Source of the DNA: Bacteroidaceae bacterium
GTDB lineage: Bacteria > Bacteroidota > Bacteroidia > Bacteroidales > Bacteroidaceae
Reading direction: 5' to 3'
Length of the DNA: 36,427 nucleotides
Assembly (NCBI GenBank): GCA_024398515.1
Contig: JAKSIZ010000025.1
Coordinates: 1 to 36,427 of the forward strand
Position numbers and translations under genes: made by a program. The notes below the pieces were generated by a model. The model saw only the letters and a program-made list of their open reading frames with translations. It had not been told where the DNA came from and ran no database searches. Positions 30,924 to 36,427 of this stretch are shown one piece after another. Within the stretch, counting starts at the first letter, position 1, and every line of letters starts with the position of its first letter.

Positions 30924-31255
30924 TGCTTCAATAGTTTGTCGATATTGTCAATGTAGTCCAAAGAGTCGTCTATGAAGAAGCGCAATTCGGGTATTATCCT
31001 CAGCTGATAGCGTTCACGCTTGCCCAATTCGTAGCGTATGCTCTTCTGATTGTCGTTTATGTTTTTCAGCAATTCTTCGCCTTTTTCCGATGGGAAGATG
31101 CTAAGATACACCCTGCACACGCTTAAGTCGGGGCTTACCCTAACGGTTGTGACGCTCACCATGACGCCATGCATCATGCGAGTCTGCTGCTGAAATATCT
31201 CACTCAAGTCCTTTTGCACCAGTCGTGCAACCTTATTCAACCTGTCTTCTTTCAT
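30920..31255 (-). CDS. rbfA: Ribosome-binding factor A
   Basis: A 111-residue single KH-domain protein that binds the immature 30S subunit and helps mature the 16S 5' end. It starts with the family pattern RLNKVARLVQKDLSEIF and has the later VSPDLSVCRVYLSIFP and IRYELGKRERYQLRIIPELRFFID blocks. Length matches the family. It sits 33 bp after the O-methyltransferase gene and overlaps the LolC/E-like permease gene by 4 bp, an order often seen in Bacteroidales. Confidence 0.95.
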   Translation of the reverse strand: MKEDRLNKVARLVQKDLSEIFQQQTRMMHGVMVSVTTVRVSPDLSVCRVYLSIFPSEKGEELLKNINDNQKSIRYELGKRERYQLRIIPELRFFIDDSLDYIDNIDKLLKQ

Positions 31256-31288
31256 TTCAAATTTCGTTTATTCTATGTCTTAATGCTT

Positions 31289-31930
31289 CTAAATGTCTTT
31301 TATTCTTATCACTGTCAACCCATCCCGCAAGGGAAGTATAACCTTTTCTACGCTCTCGTCGTGCGCTACAAAGTCGTTGAACTCCATTATTCCCTGCGTC
31401 TGGCGGTCGTTGAAATGGTCTGGTTCGACCACATGTCCGTCCCAAAGTGTATTGTCTGCTATGATGTAACCTCCCTTGTTCATCATTGGTTTCACCATAT
31501 TATAATACTGCAGATACTTCCTTTTGTCGGCGTCGATGAATACAAGATCGAACTTCTGCCCCATCTTTGGCACCTCTACAAGAGCGTCACCGATGCGGAA
31601 ATCTATGCTCTTCCCCATCTCGGACTGCTCTAACCACGGGCGCGTGAAGTCCTCTATCTCGTCGTTTATCTCGAATGTATATAGCCGTCCTCCCTCTTCA
31701 AGTCCTTCGGCAAGACACAATGCACTGTATCCGGTGAACGTTCCGAGTTCGAGTATCGTCGTTGGTCGTATCATCTTTGAAAGCATTGAGAGCACCCGAC
31801 CTTGCAGATGTCCCGATGCCATCCGACCATACAACAACTGCGTATTAGTCGCACGATAGAGCCTGTAAAGGTAGTCATTTTCGCTATCTACATGCTCTTT
31901 TATATAATTTTCGAGATTGTCTATTGCCAA
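31289..31930 (-). CDS. SAM-dependent O-methyltransferase (family 3, CCoAOMT-like)
   Basis: A 213-residue Rossmann-fold methyltransferase. Motif I LELGTFTGYSAL is at about residues 58-69, the acidic SAM-ribose residue is in LYTFEIND, and the metal-site block VFIDADKRKYLQYY near 130-143 plus IIADNTLWDG belong to the caffeoyl-CoA/catechol O-methyltransferase group (TrmR/YrrM-like in bacteria). The substrate is unclear: small phenolics or a tRNA wobble uridine derivative are both known for relatives. It is the first gene of an operon with rbfA, a permease and a lipoprotein. Confidence 0.88.
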   Translation of the reverse strand: MAIDNLENYIKEHVDSENDYLYRLYRATNTQLLYGRMASGHLQGRVLSMLSKMIRPTTILELGTFTGYSALCLAEGLEEGGRLYTFEINDEIEDFTRPWLEQSEMGKSIDFRIGDALVEVPKMGQKFDLVFIDADKRKYLQYYNMVKPMMNKGGYIIADNTLWDGHVVEPDHFNDRQTQGIMEFNDFVAHDESVEKVILPLRDGLTVIRIKDI

Positions 31931-31953
31931 TTTCCAATTATTTCTTATATTTG
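31923..31953 (+). promoter_or_regulatory. Promoter for aroQ
   Basis: TATATTTG (31946-31953) fits TAnnTTTG, with a near-consensus -33 ATTG at 31923-31926, 19 bp upstream. The predicted start near 31960 gives a leader of about 17 nt. Confidence 0.65.
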
Positions 31954-31958
31954 CACTG

Positions 31959-31989
31959 CAAAAGTATAAATAATTTATGAAAGTACAAA
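31959..31989 (-). promoter_or_regulatory. Promoter for the O-methyltransferase operon
   Basis: On the minus strand, TTTG (31989-31986), 19 bp, TACTTTTG (31966-31959): an exact consensus. Its -33 element lies inside the aroQ coding region, and its -7 lies only 5 bp from that of the opposing aroQ promoter. Confidence 0.75.
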
Positions 31990-32405
31990 TTATTAACGGC
32001 CCAAATTTGAATTTATTGGGTTCACGCGAGCCAGAAATCTATGGAAACAGCCGTTTCGACGACTATCTGCGTCAACTTCGCGAGGCTTTTCCTATGGTTG
32101 AGGTCTTCTACTACCAAAGCAACGTAGAGGGCGAACTGATAAACAAGCTCCAGGAAGTGGGTTTCTCATTCGACGGCATCATACTCAACGCCGGCGGTTA
32201 CACTCACACGAGCGTGGCACTTCACGACTGCATCAAGGCGATCACAACTCCCGTCGTCGAGGTACACATCTCTAATATATACGCACGCGAGGAGTTCCGG
32301 CATAGGTCGATTATATCTTCCGTCTGCCGTGGCACCATCGCAGGCTTCGGTCTTGGCTCTTATAAATTGGCTTTGAGCAGTATTGTGGAGCCGATTGAGC
32401 ATTAG
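31977..32405 (+). CDS. aroQ: Type II 3-dehydroquinate dehydratase
   Basis: A 142-residue enzyme that dehydrates 3-dehydroquinate to 3-dehydroshikimate in the shikimate pathway; usually a dodecamer in the cytosol. The flexible-loop arginine and the catalytic tyrosine Y22 are in GSREPEIYG, the site residues N71 (LNAGGYTHTS), E95-x-H97 (VEVHISN) and R108 (EEFRHRS) are all present. Length and start match the family. It is expressed rightward from a promoter that is interleaved with that of the O-methyltransferase operon and is followed by palindrome array 3. Confidence 0.97.
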   Translation: MKVQIINGPNLNLLGSREPEIYGNSRFDDYLRQLREAFPMVEVFYYQSNVEGELINKLQEVGFSFDGIILNAGGYTHTSVALHDCIKAITTPVVEVHISNIYAREEFRHRSIISSVCRGTIAGFGLGSYKLALSSIVEPIEH

Positions 32406-32436
32406 CCTTCACGCACCCCTACGATATACCCGAAAA

Positions 32437-32514
32437 AAAGTTGTACAACTTTCGCGCGAAAGTTGTACAACTTTCAACAGAAAGTTGTACAACTTTTTTC
32501 CGAGTTAAGCGTTC
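32437..32514. repeat. Triple-palindrome array 3 (core AAAGTTGTACAACTTT)
   Basis: Three perfect 16 bp palindromes at 32437-32452, 32459-32474 and 32481-32496, with 6 bp spacers (CGCGCG, CAACAG) and an exact 22 bp pitch. Since the first spacer is itself a palindrome, copies 1 and 2 form one perfect 38 bp palindrome (32437-32474). A-run and T-run extend the outer edges symmetrically. The tail GTTAAGCGTTC (32504-32514) begins 7 bp after the last dyad and is identical to that of array 1. It lies between aroQ (stop at 32405) and xerD. Confidence 0.92.
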
Positions 32515-32588
32515 GTTCTTTGAAACGCAAAATAAGAAGTCATAGTCCGAGCAGTTTCAACTGCCGGCAAAACAAATAAAGAAACCAA

Positions 32589-33485
32589 ATGGACGAAATA
32601 ACAAAACGATACCGCCGATACCTCCGCCTTGAGCGAAACTACTCCGAGAATACGCTCGATGCATACTTGCGCGACCTTAAAAAGTTGCAGAACTATATGT
32701 CGGCAAATGGGCTTGACTACCGCGACGTACAGCTCAGCGACCTGCAGACCTTCGCAGCATCGCTCCACGACATAGGCATACATGCACGTTCGCAATGCCG
32801 CATCCTGTCGGGCGTGAGAACGTTTTTCCGTTTTCTTGAAGAGCAAGGCGAGGTGGAACAAGACCCTTCGGAACTGCTCGAATCACCGCAAATCGGCGAA
32901 CATCTGCCCGAGGTGCTGAGCCTCGAAGAGGTGGACAGGATTGAGGCAAGCATTGACCTCGGCAAAAGGGAAGGGCAAAGGAACAAGGCTATAATTGAGA
33001 CGCTGTTCAGTTGTGGGCTTCGTGTCAGTGAACTCGTAGCGCTGAAGATGTCAGACATATACAAGGACGAGGGTTTCATACGCGTCTTCGGCAAGGGCAA
33101 CAAAGAGCGACTTGTGCCTATCTCAGAGAAGGCGTTGAAGGAGATTTACTGGTGGTTCATGGACCGAAACCAGATAATTATTAAGCCTGGAGAGGAGGAA
33201 TACGTGTTCCTCAACTGTCGTGGCACACATCTCACACGCACAATGATACTGATTATGGTGAAGAAGCAGGCATTGGAAGCGGGTATAACGAAGACAATAT
33301 CACCGCATACTTTCCGTCACAGCTTTGCCACTTGTCTGCTCGAAGGCGGTGCTGACCTGCGTGCAATACAGGCAATGCTCGGACACGAACGCATCAGAAC
33401 AACCGAGATTTACACTCATATCGACACCGTAAAACTGCGTGAGGAGATACTGAAACACCATCCGCGCAACATAAAAAAGGATTGA
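32589..33485 (+). CDS. xerD: Tyrosine recombinase XerD
   Basis: A 298-residue Xer recombinase that, with XerC, resolves chromosome dimers at dif. The N-terminal SAM-like core-binding domain (residues 1-90) is followed by the catalytic domain with all conserved residues: R145 (CGLRVSEL), K169 (FGKGNKER), H240-x-x-R243 (SPHTFRHSFAT), H266 (MLGHERI) and the nucleophile Y275 (TEIYTH). Size and domain content match XerD. No integrase-linked cargo surrounds it, so it is a housekeeping copy. It follows palindrome array 3 and is 15 bp upstream of a HAD hydrolase gene. Confidence 0.92.
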   Translation: MDEITKRYRRYLRLERNYSENTLDAYLRDLKKLQNYMSANGLDYRDVQLSDLQTFAASLHDIGIHARSQCRILSGVRTFFRFLEEQGEVEQDPSELLESPQIGEHLPEVLSLEEVDRIEASIDLGKREGQRNKAIIETLFSCGLRVSELVALKMSDIYKDEGFIRVFGKGNKERLVPISEKALKEIYWWFMDRNQIIIKPGEEEYVFLNCRGTHLTRTMILIMVKKQALEAGITKTISPHTFRHSFATCLLEGGADLRAIQAMLGHERIRTTEIYTHIDTVKLREEILKHHPRNIKKD

Positions 33486-33500
33486 TTCAAACGATTTAAC

Positions 33501-34193
33501 ATGATAACCGACAAGATTAAAGCGATAGTTTTCGACGCAGACGACACTCTGTGGGACAACGAAACACACTTCCTCGAAGTGGAGAATAGCATGTGCGAAG
33601 TGCTTTCAAACTATGCCGACAAGCAGACAATACGCACGAGTTTGTTCGCGACAGAGATGAAAAATATGGAGGATTACGGTTACGGAGCCGTAGCATTTAC
33701 CATGTCGCTCGTTGAAAATGCAGTCAAGGTAAGCGGCGGAAAGGTTACTGGCGACGAGGTTCTGCGGATAATCGAACTCGGAAGAACGCTCCTCCGGCTC
33801 GACGCAAAGCCTCTCGACGGCGTTGAAGAAACGTTGAAGAAACTGAAAAATACAGGCAAATTCCGTCTCGTAGTGTTTACAAAAGGTGAACTCTTAACGC
33901 AGGAGAACAAGTTGAAACGCTCCGGTCTTCTGCCCTATTTCGACCTTGTGCGCATAGTCAGCGACAAACATGAGGACGAATATCGTGCCCTCTGCAAGGA
34001 TTTGGGCATACGTCCCGACGAAATGTTAATGGTAGGCAACTCGTTGAAATCGGACGCAATGCCAGCGTTGAACATTGGTGCGTGGGCAGTTCATATACCG
34101 TTTGAGGTCACTTGGCAGCACGAGGTCATCGAGACTTTCACTCATGAACGCCTGAAAACAATCACGAATTTCGCCAAACTTCTTGACGTCTGA
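33501..34193 (+). CDS. HAD-superfamily hydrolase (probable phosphatase)
   Basis: A 230-residue HAD enzyme. Motif I is IVFDADDTLWD with nucleophile D12 and acid D14; motif II is the threonine of VVFTKGE near residue 126; motif III/IV are a lysine in the KHEDEYRAL region and MVGNSLKSDAMPA near 174-186. An alpha-helical cap lies between motifs I and II. It most likely dephosphorylates a small metabolite in the cytosol; the substrate cannot be told. It follows xerD by 15 bp and is probably co-transcribed with it, ending at a bidirectional terminator. Confidence 0.9.
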   Translation: MITDKIKAIVFDADDTLWDNETHFLEVENSMCEVLSNYADKQTIRTSLFATEMKNMEDYGYGAVAFTMSLVENAVKVSGGKVTGDEVLRIIELGRTLLRLDAKPLDGVEETLKKLKNTGKFRLVVFTKGELLTQENKLKRSGLLPYFDLVRIVSDKHEDEYRALCKDLGIRPDEMLMVGNSLKSDAMPALNIGAWAVHIPFEVTWQHEVIETFTHERLKTITNFAKLLDV

Positions 34194-34195
34194 GC

Positions 34196-34236
34196 AAAAA
34201 AAAGCCCCAAGCATCGCTTGATGCATTGGGGTTTTT
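34196..34236. terminator. Bidirectional terminator between the HAD gene and tsf
   Basis: Stem CCCCAA-GCATC against GATGC-A-TTGGGG (34205-34231, one bulged base, GCTT loop) with eight A residues before it and five T residues after it. It therefore works for the rightward HAD gene and for the leftward tsf gene, whose stop is at 34314. Confidence 0.9.
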
Positions 34237-34313
34237 ATTGATAATAACGATTCTTCGAGGACTCGAAATCACGGGATTTCGACAACTCGGATGCTCGTTT
34301 TCTCGGTTTTGAA

Positions 34314-35306
34314 TTATTCTGCGCGGAGAGTAAAGCGCTTGAAGTCAACGACTGTAAGTTCCTTGTCAGCAGCCTTAAGGTAATCAGAAACCGTCATCTT
34401 AGCGTCCTGGATGAACTCCTGATTGAGGAGGCAGCTCTCTTTGAAGAACTTATTTACACGACCCTTGGCGATGTTCTCGATCATAGTCATGTTCAAAGTA
34501 GCCTTCTTTTCCTCAGAAACTGTAGCGATAATCTGCTTAGCCTTCTCTACATCTTCAGCCGTAATCCAACCCTTAGCCATGTTTGAATCCATGTGTTCAG
34601 GTGAATCTACGTGAGAAGGATTGATACCTGCCTTCTTGAGAGCGCTCTCAACAGCCTTCTGAATCTGCTCCTGCTTTGACTTTTCAACAGCAACATTGTA
34701 CTCCTCATCGATTACTGACTGAGGAACTGACTTTTCGTCAAGAGCAATTGGCTTCATAGCTGCAACCTGCATAGTGATTGCGTGACCCTGCTCTGATGCT
34801 GGTTTGTTAGTCTGAACGAGCACGCAAAGACCGTGACGGCCCATGTGGTCGTAAGATTCGATGTTAGCACCTTCGATGAAGTTGTAGCCATCGAGTTCCA
34901 TCTTTTCGCCTGTAACACCACTGCGTTCCTTTACTGCATCAGCTACAGTCTGACCGTTTGCGAGTGTGAGTGCGCTTACTTCTTCAAGGCTCTTAGCCTT
35001 TGCAGCAACAGCTGCGTTGATGATATCCTGAGTCAAAGCAACGAAATCAGCGTTCATTGCAACGAAGTCAGTCTCGCACTTGAGGGCGATGATAGCACCG
35101 AAGTCCTCAGTTACCTTAACGAGTACACAACCGTTTGAAGTTTCGCGGTCGCTTCTCTTGGCTGCAATAGCCTGTCCCTTTTCGCGAAGTATTTCCTTTG
35201 CTCTGTCCATGTTGCCGTCAGCTTCAGTGAGAGCCTTCTTGACATCAGCGAGACCTGCACCTGTGAGAGCGCGAAGTTTCTTGATGTCTTCCATTGATAC
35301 TGCCAT
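34314..35306 (-). CDS. tsf: Translation elongation factor Ts
   Basis: A 330-residue EF-Ts, the nucleotide-exchange factor for EF-Tu. The N-terminal UBA-like domain has LRALTGAGLADVKKALTEA (residues 11-29), and the exchange motif KCETDFVA includes D80-F81, which displaces Mg2+ in EF-Tu. The rest covers two core subdomains with the usual 'HIAMQVAA'-like strand (HAITMQVAA here). Slightly longer than the roughly 280-residue E. coli protein, as is usual in Bacteroidota. It follows rpsB by 79 bp in the conserved rpsB-tsf pair and ends at the shared terminator. Confidence 0.98.
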   Translation of the reverse strand: MAVSMEDIKKLRALTGAGLADVKKALTEADGNMDRAKEILREKGQAIAAKRSDRETSNGCVLVKVTEDFGAIIALKCETDFVAMNADFVALTQDIINAAVAAKAKSLEEVSALTLANGQTVADAVKERSGVTGEKMELDGYNFIEGANIESYDHMGRHGLCVLVQTNKPASEQGHAITMQVAAMKPIALDEKSVPQSVIDEEYNVAVEKSKQEQIQKAVESALKKAGINPSHVDSPEHMDSNMAKGWITAEDVEKAKQIIATVSEEKKATLNMTMIENIAKGRVNKFFKESCLLNQEFIQDAKMTVSDYLKAADKELTVVDFKRFTLRAE

Positions 35307-35347
35307 AATCTTATATATGTTTTATTGGTTTATAATGTTTTTGAAAG

Positions 35348-35369
35348 TCCCTCTCCCGAAAGAGAGGGA
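35348..35369. repeat. Hairpin in the rpsB-tsf spacer
   Basis: TCCCTCTC (35348-35355) pairs perfectly with GAGAGGGA (35362-35369) across a 6 nt loop. It begins 16 bp after the rpsB stop. No U-run follows on the minus strand, so it is more likely an mRNA-processing or stability hairpin than a full terminator. Confidence 0.6.
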
Positions 35370-35385
35370 TGATATAAGGTTTCTA

Positions 35386-36270
35386 TTATTCAGCCTTTTC
35401 AGCAGGAGTTTCCTCTGCAGCTGGAGCTGGAGTTTCCTCTGCAGGAGCCTCAGCAGGAGCTTCTTCTACTGCAGGAGTTTCTTCCTTCTTAGGAGTACGT
35501 GGCTTGCGAGCGCGTCTTGGCTTCTCTTCTGCCTCTTCAGCTTCTTCCTGAGCCTCAGCAGCCTTTTCGTCTGCCTTTTCTACCTTACGCTCTTCAAGAC
35601 CTTCCTGAATAGCGTCGCAGCAAGCACCGAGAATGACGTCGATACTTTCCTTAGCGTCGTCGTTTGCAGGAATCATGAAGTCGATATTATCAGGATTAGA
35701 GTTAGTGTCAACGACTGCAAATACAGGAATACCGAGACGGTTAGCTTCCTTGACAGCAATCTGTTCCTTAACTACATCAACAACGAAGAGTGCACTTGGC
35801 AGACGGCTAAGGTCTGCGATAGAACCGAGGTTCTTCTCAAGCTTCTGACGCTGACGTGTAATCTGGAGGATCTCACGCTTAGAGAGGTTGTTGAAAGTAC
35901 CATCTTCCATCAGTTTGTCGATGTTTGCCATCTTCTTCACTGCGCGACGGATTGTTGGGAAGTTAGTCAACATACCACCTGGCCAGCGCTCGATAACGTA
36001 AGGCATACCTACAGACTGTGCTCTTTCAGCCAAGACGTCCTTAACTTGCTTCTTTGTAGAAACGAAGAGGATGCGCTTGCCGCTCTTTGCGATTTGCTTC
36101 AAAGCCTCAGCAGCCTCGTCAATCTTAACGACTGTCTTGTTGAGGTCGATGATATGAATGCCGTTACGCTCCATAAAGATATAAGGAGCCATAGCTGGGT
36201 TCCACTTTCTCTTGAGGTGTCCGAAATGACAACCTGCCTTCAATAACTGTTCAAAATTTGTTCTTGCCAT
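35386..36270 (-). CDS. rpsB: 30S ribosomal protein S2 with C-terminal extension
   Basis: A 294-residue S2 protein. The start MARTNFEQLLKAGCHFGHLK at 36270 is chosen over a frame opening 15 codons earlier, because it matches the family N-terminus. The S2 blocks NPAMAPYIFMERNGIHIIDL, VSTKKQVKDVL, RWPGGMLTNF and PVFAVVDTNSNPDNIDFMIPAND are all present. The final 70 or so residues are an added low-complexity tail of Ala, Glu, Pro and Lys/Arg (for example KPRRARKPRTPKKEE), not present in E. coli S2. It is flanked by rpsI upstream and tsf downstream. Confidence 0.97.
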   Translation of the reverse strand: MARTNFEQLLKAGCHFGHLKRKWNPAMAPYIFMERNGIHIIDLNKTVVKIDEAAEALKQIAKSGKRILFVSTKKQVKDVLAERAQSVGMPYVIERWPGGMLTNFPTIRRAVKKMANIDKLMEDGTFNNLSKREILQITRQRQKLEKNLGSIADLSRLPSALFVVDVVKEQIAVKEANRLGIPVFAVVDTNSNPDNIDFMIPANDDAKESIDVILGACCDAIQEGLEERKVEKADEKAAEAQEEAEEAEEKPRRARKPRTPKKEETPAVEEAPAEAPAEETPAPAAEETPAEKAE

Positions 36271-36362
36271 AATTATTTTTTGTTTACTTTCTTTTTTACA
36301 TTTAAGCAATCCCACAGTAGTCCTTATAATATTAGGTGTCTATGAGATTTAGATACTAAACA

Positions 36363-36427
36363 TTAACGCTTACTGCACTGGAAGCGACGGCGTGCCTTTG
36401 GCTGACCTGGCTTCTTACGTTCACCCT
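36363..36427 (-). CDS. rpsI: 30S ribosomal protein S9, C-terminal end (partial)
   Basis: The last 20 codons before a TAA at 36365-36363 read GERKKPGQPKARRRFQCSKR, the basic C-terminal tail of S9 whose end (x-SKR) reaches the ribosomal P-site tRNA. The rest of the gene lies beyond the right edge. It is 92 bp upstream of rpsB in the usual order. Confidence 0.9.
   Translation of the reverse strand, partial: GERKKPGQPKARRRFQCSKR

Noticed and set aside
32589-33485. XerD-like recombinase as the integrase of a mobile element
   Set aside because: Size and motifs match the housekeeping XerD, the neighbours are core genes, and no attachment-site duplication or tRNA is seen.
34264-34281. Short inverted repeat CGAAATC/GATTTCG after the shared terminator
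   Set aside because: Seven base-pair arms with a 4 nt loop in AT-rich DNA and no nearby signal; the strong terminator at 34196-34236 explains this gap.
35080-36246. A 388-codon open frame on the plus strand opposite tsf and rpsB
   Set aside because: It lies wholly antisense to two certain ribosome/translation genes, is rich in Ser/Phe/Leu/Cys from their complement, and has no promoter or recognisable domain.

Overview
The window looks like chromosomal DNA from a Bacteroidales bacterium, most likely in or near Prevotellaceae. The reasons are promoters of the TTTG-N19-21-TAnnTTTG type with no obvious Shine-Dalgarno sequences, two fimbrillin-family lipoproteins, the GlsA/GlsB-type acyltransferase pair for amino-acid lipids, RAYT/REP elements with the core GCCCTGAAAGGGC, and the run rpsI-rpsB-tsf. 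This is inferred from family content; no database search was run.

Positions 1-6783 read leftward as one probable operon: pepD, mutS, a GT4 glycosyltransferase, a membrane acyltransferase and a glycosyltransferase cut by the window edge. From the mutS stop onward the genes overlap or nearly touch. Positions 6784-7127 hold the pepD promoter, a three-copy palindrome array and a strong terminator. Positions 7128-21635 are one giant gene for a secreted 4835-residue protein: about 2500 residues of recurring [VI][YF]GGG units, a poly-threonine tract coded by a GTA microsatellite, a cysteine-containing module region, and a C-terminal domain resembling type IX secretion signals. A YafQ-like toxin and its antitoxin lie directly upstream on the same strand.

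Positions 22284-22723 are a decayed REP/RAYT element with mirrored palindromes on each side. Positions 22750-25151 encode two fimbrillin-like lipoproteins behind a consensus promoter. Positions 25152-25879 are gene-free but hold a second palindrome array. Then come a PL22 oligogalacturonate lyase (leftward) and the glsA-glsB pair (rightward) from a divergent promoter region. They are followed by a leftward operon (O-methyltransferase, rbfA, lolC/E-like permease, a lipoprotein with a Rieske-like CxxC/CxxC pattern). This operon and the rightward aroQ share a very compact divergent promoter region. A third palindrome array separates aroQ from xerD, which is followed by a HAD hydrolase. A bidirectional terminator separates that gene from the leftward translation cluster rpsI-rpsB-tsf.

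The two most unusual signals are the giant repeat protein and the intergenic family of triple palindromes. The three arrays (6925-7005, 25634-25711, 32437-32514) each have three 16-17 bp dyads, 6 bp spacers and a 22-23 bp pitch. All have a related right-hand tail exactly 7 bp after the last dyad, and the tail is identical in two arrays whose dyad cores differ completely.
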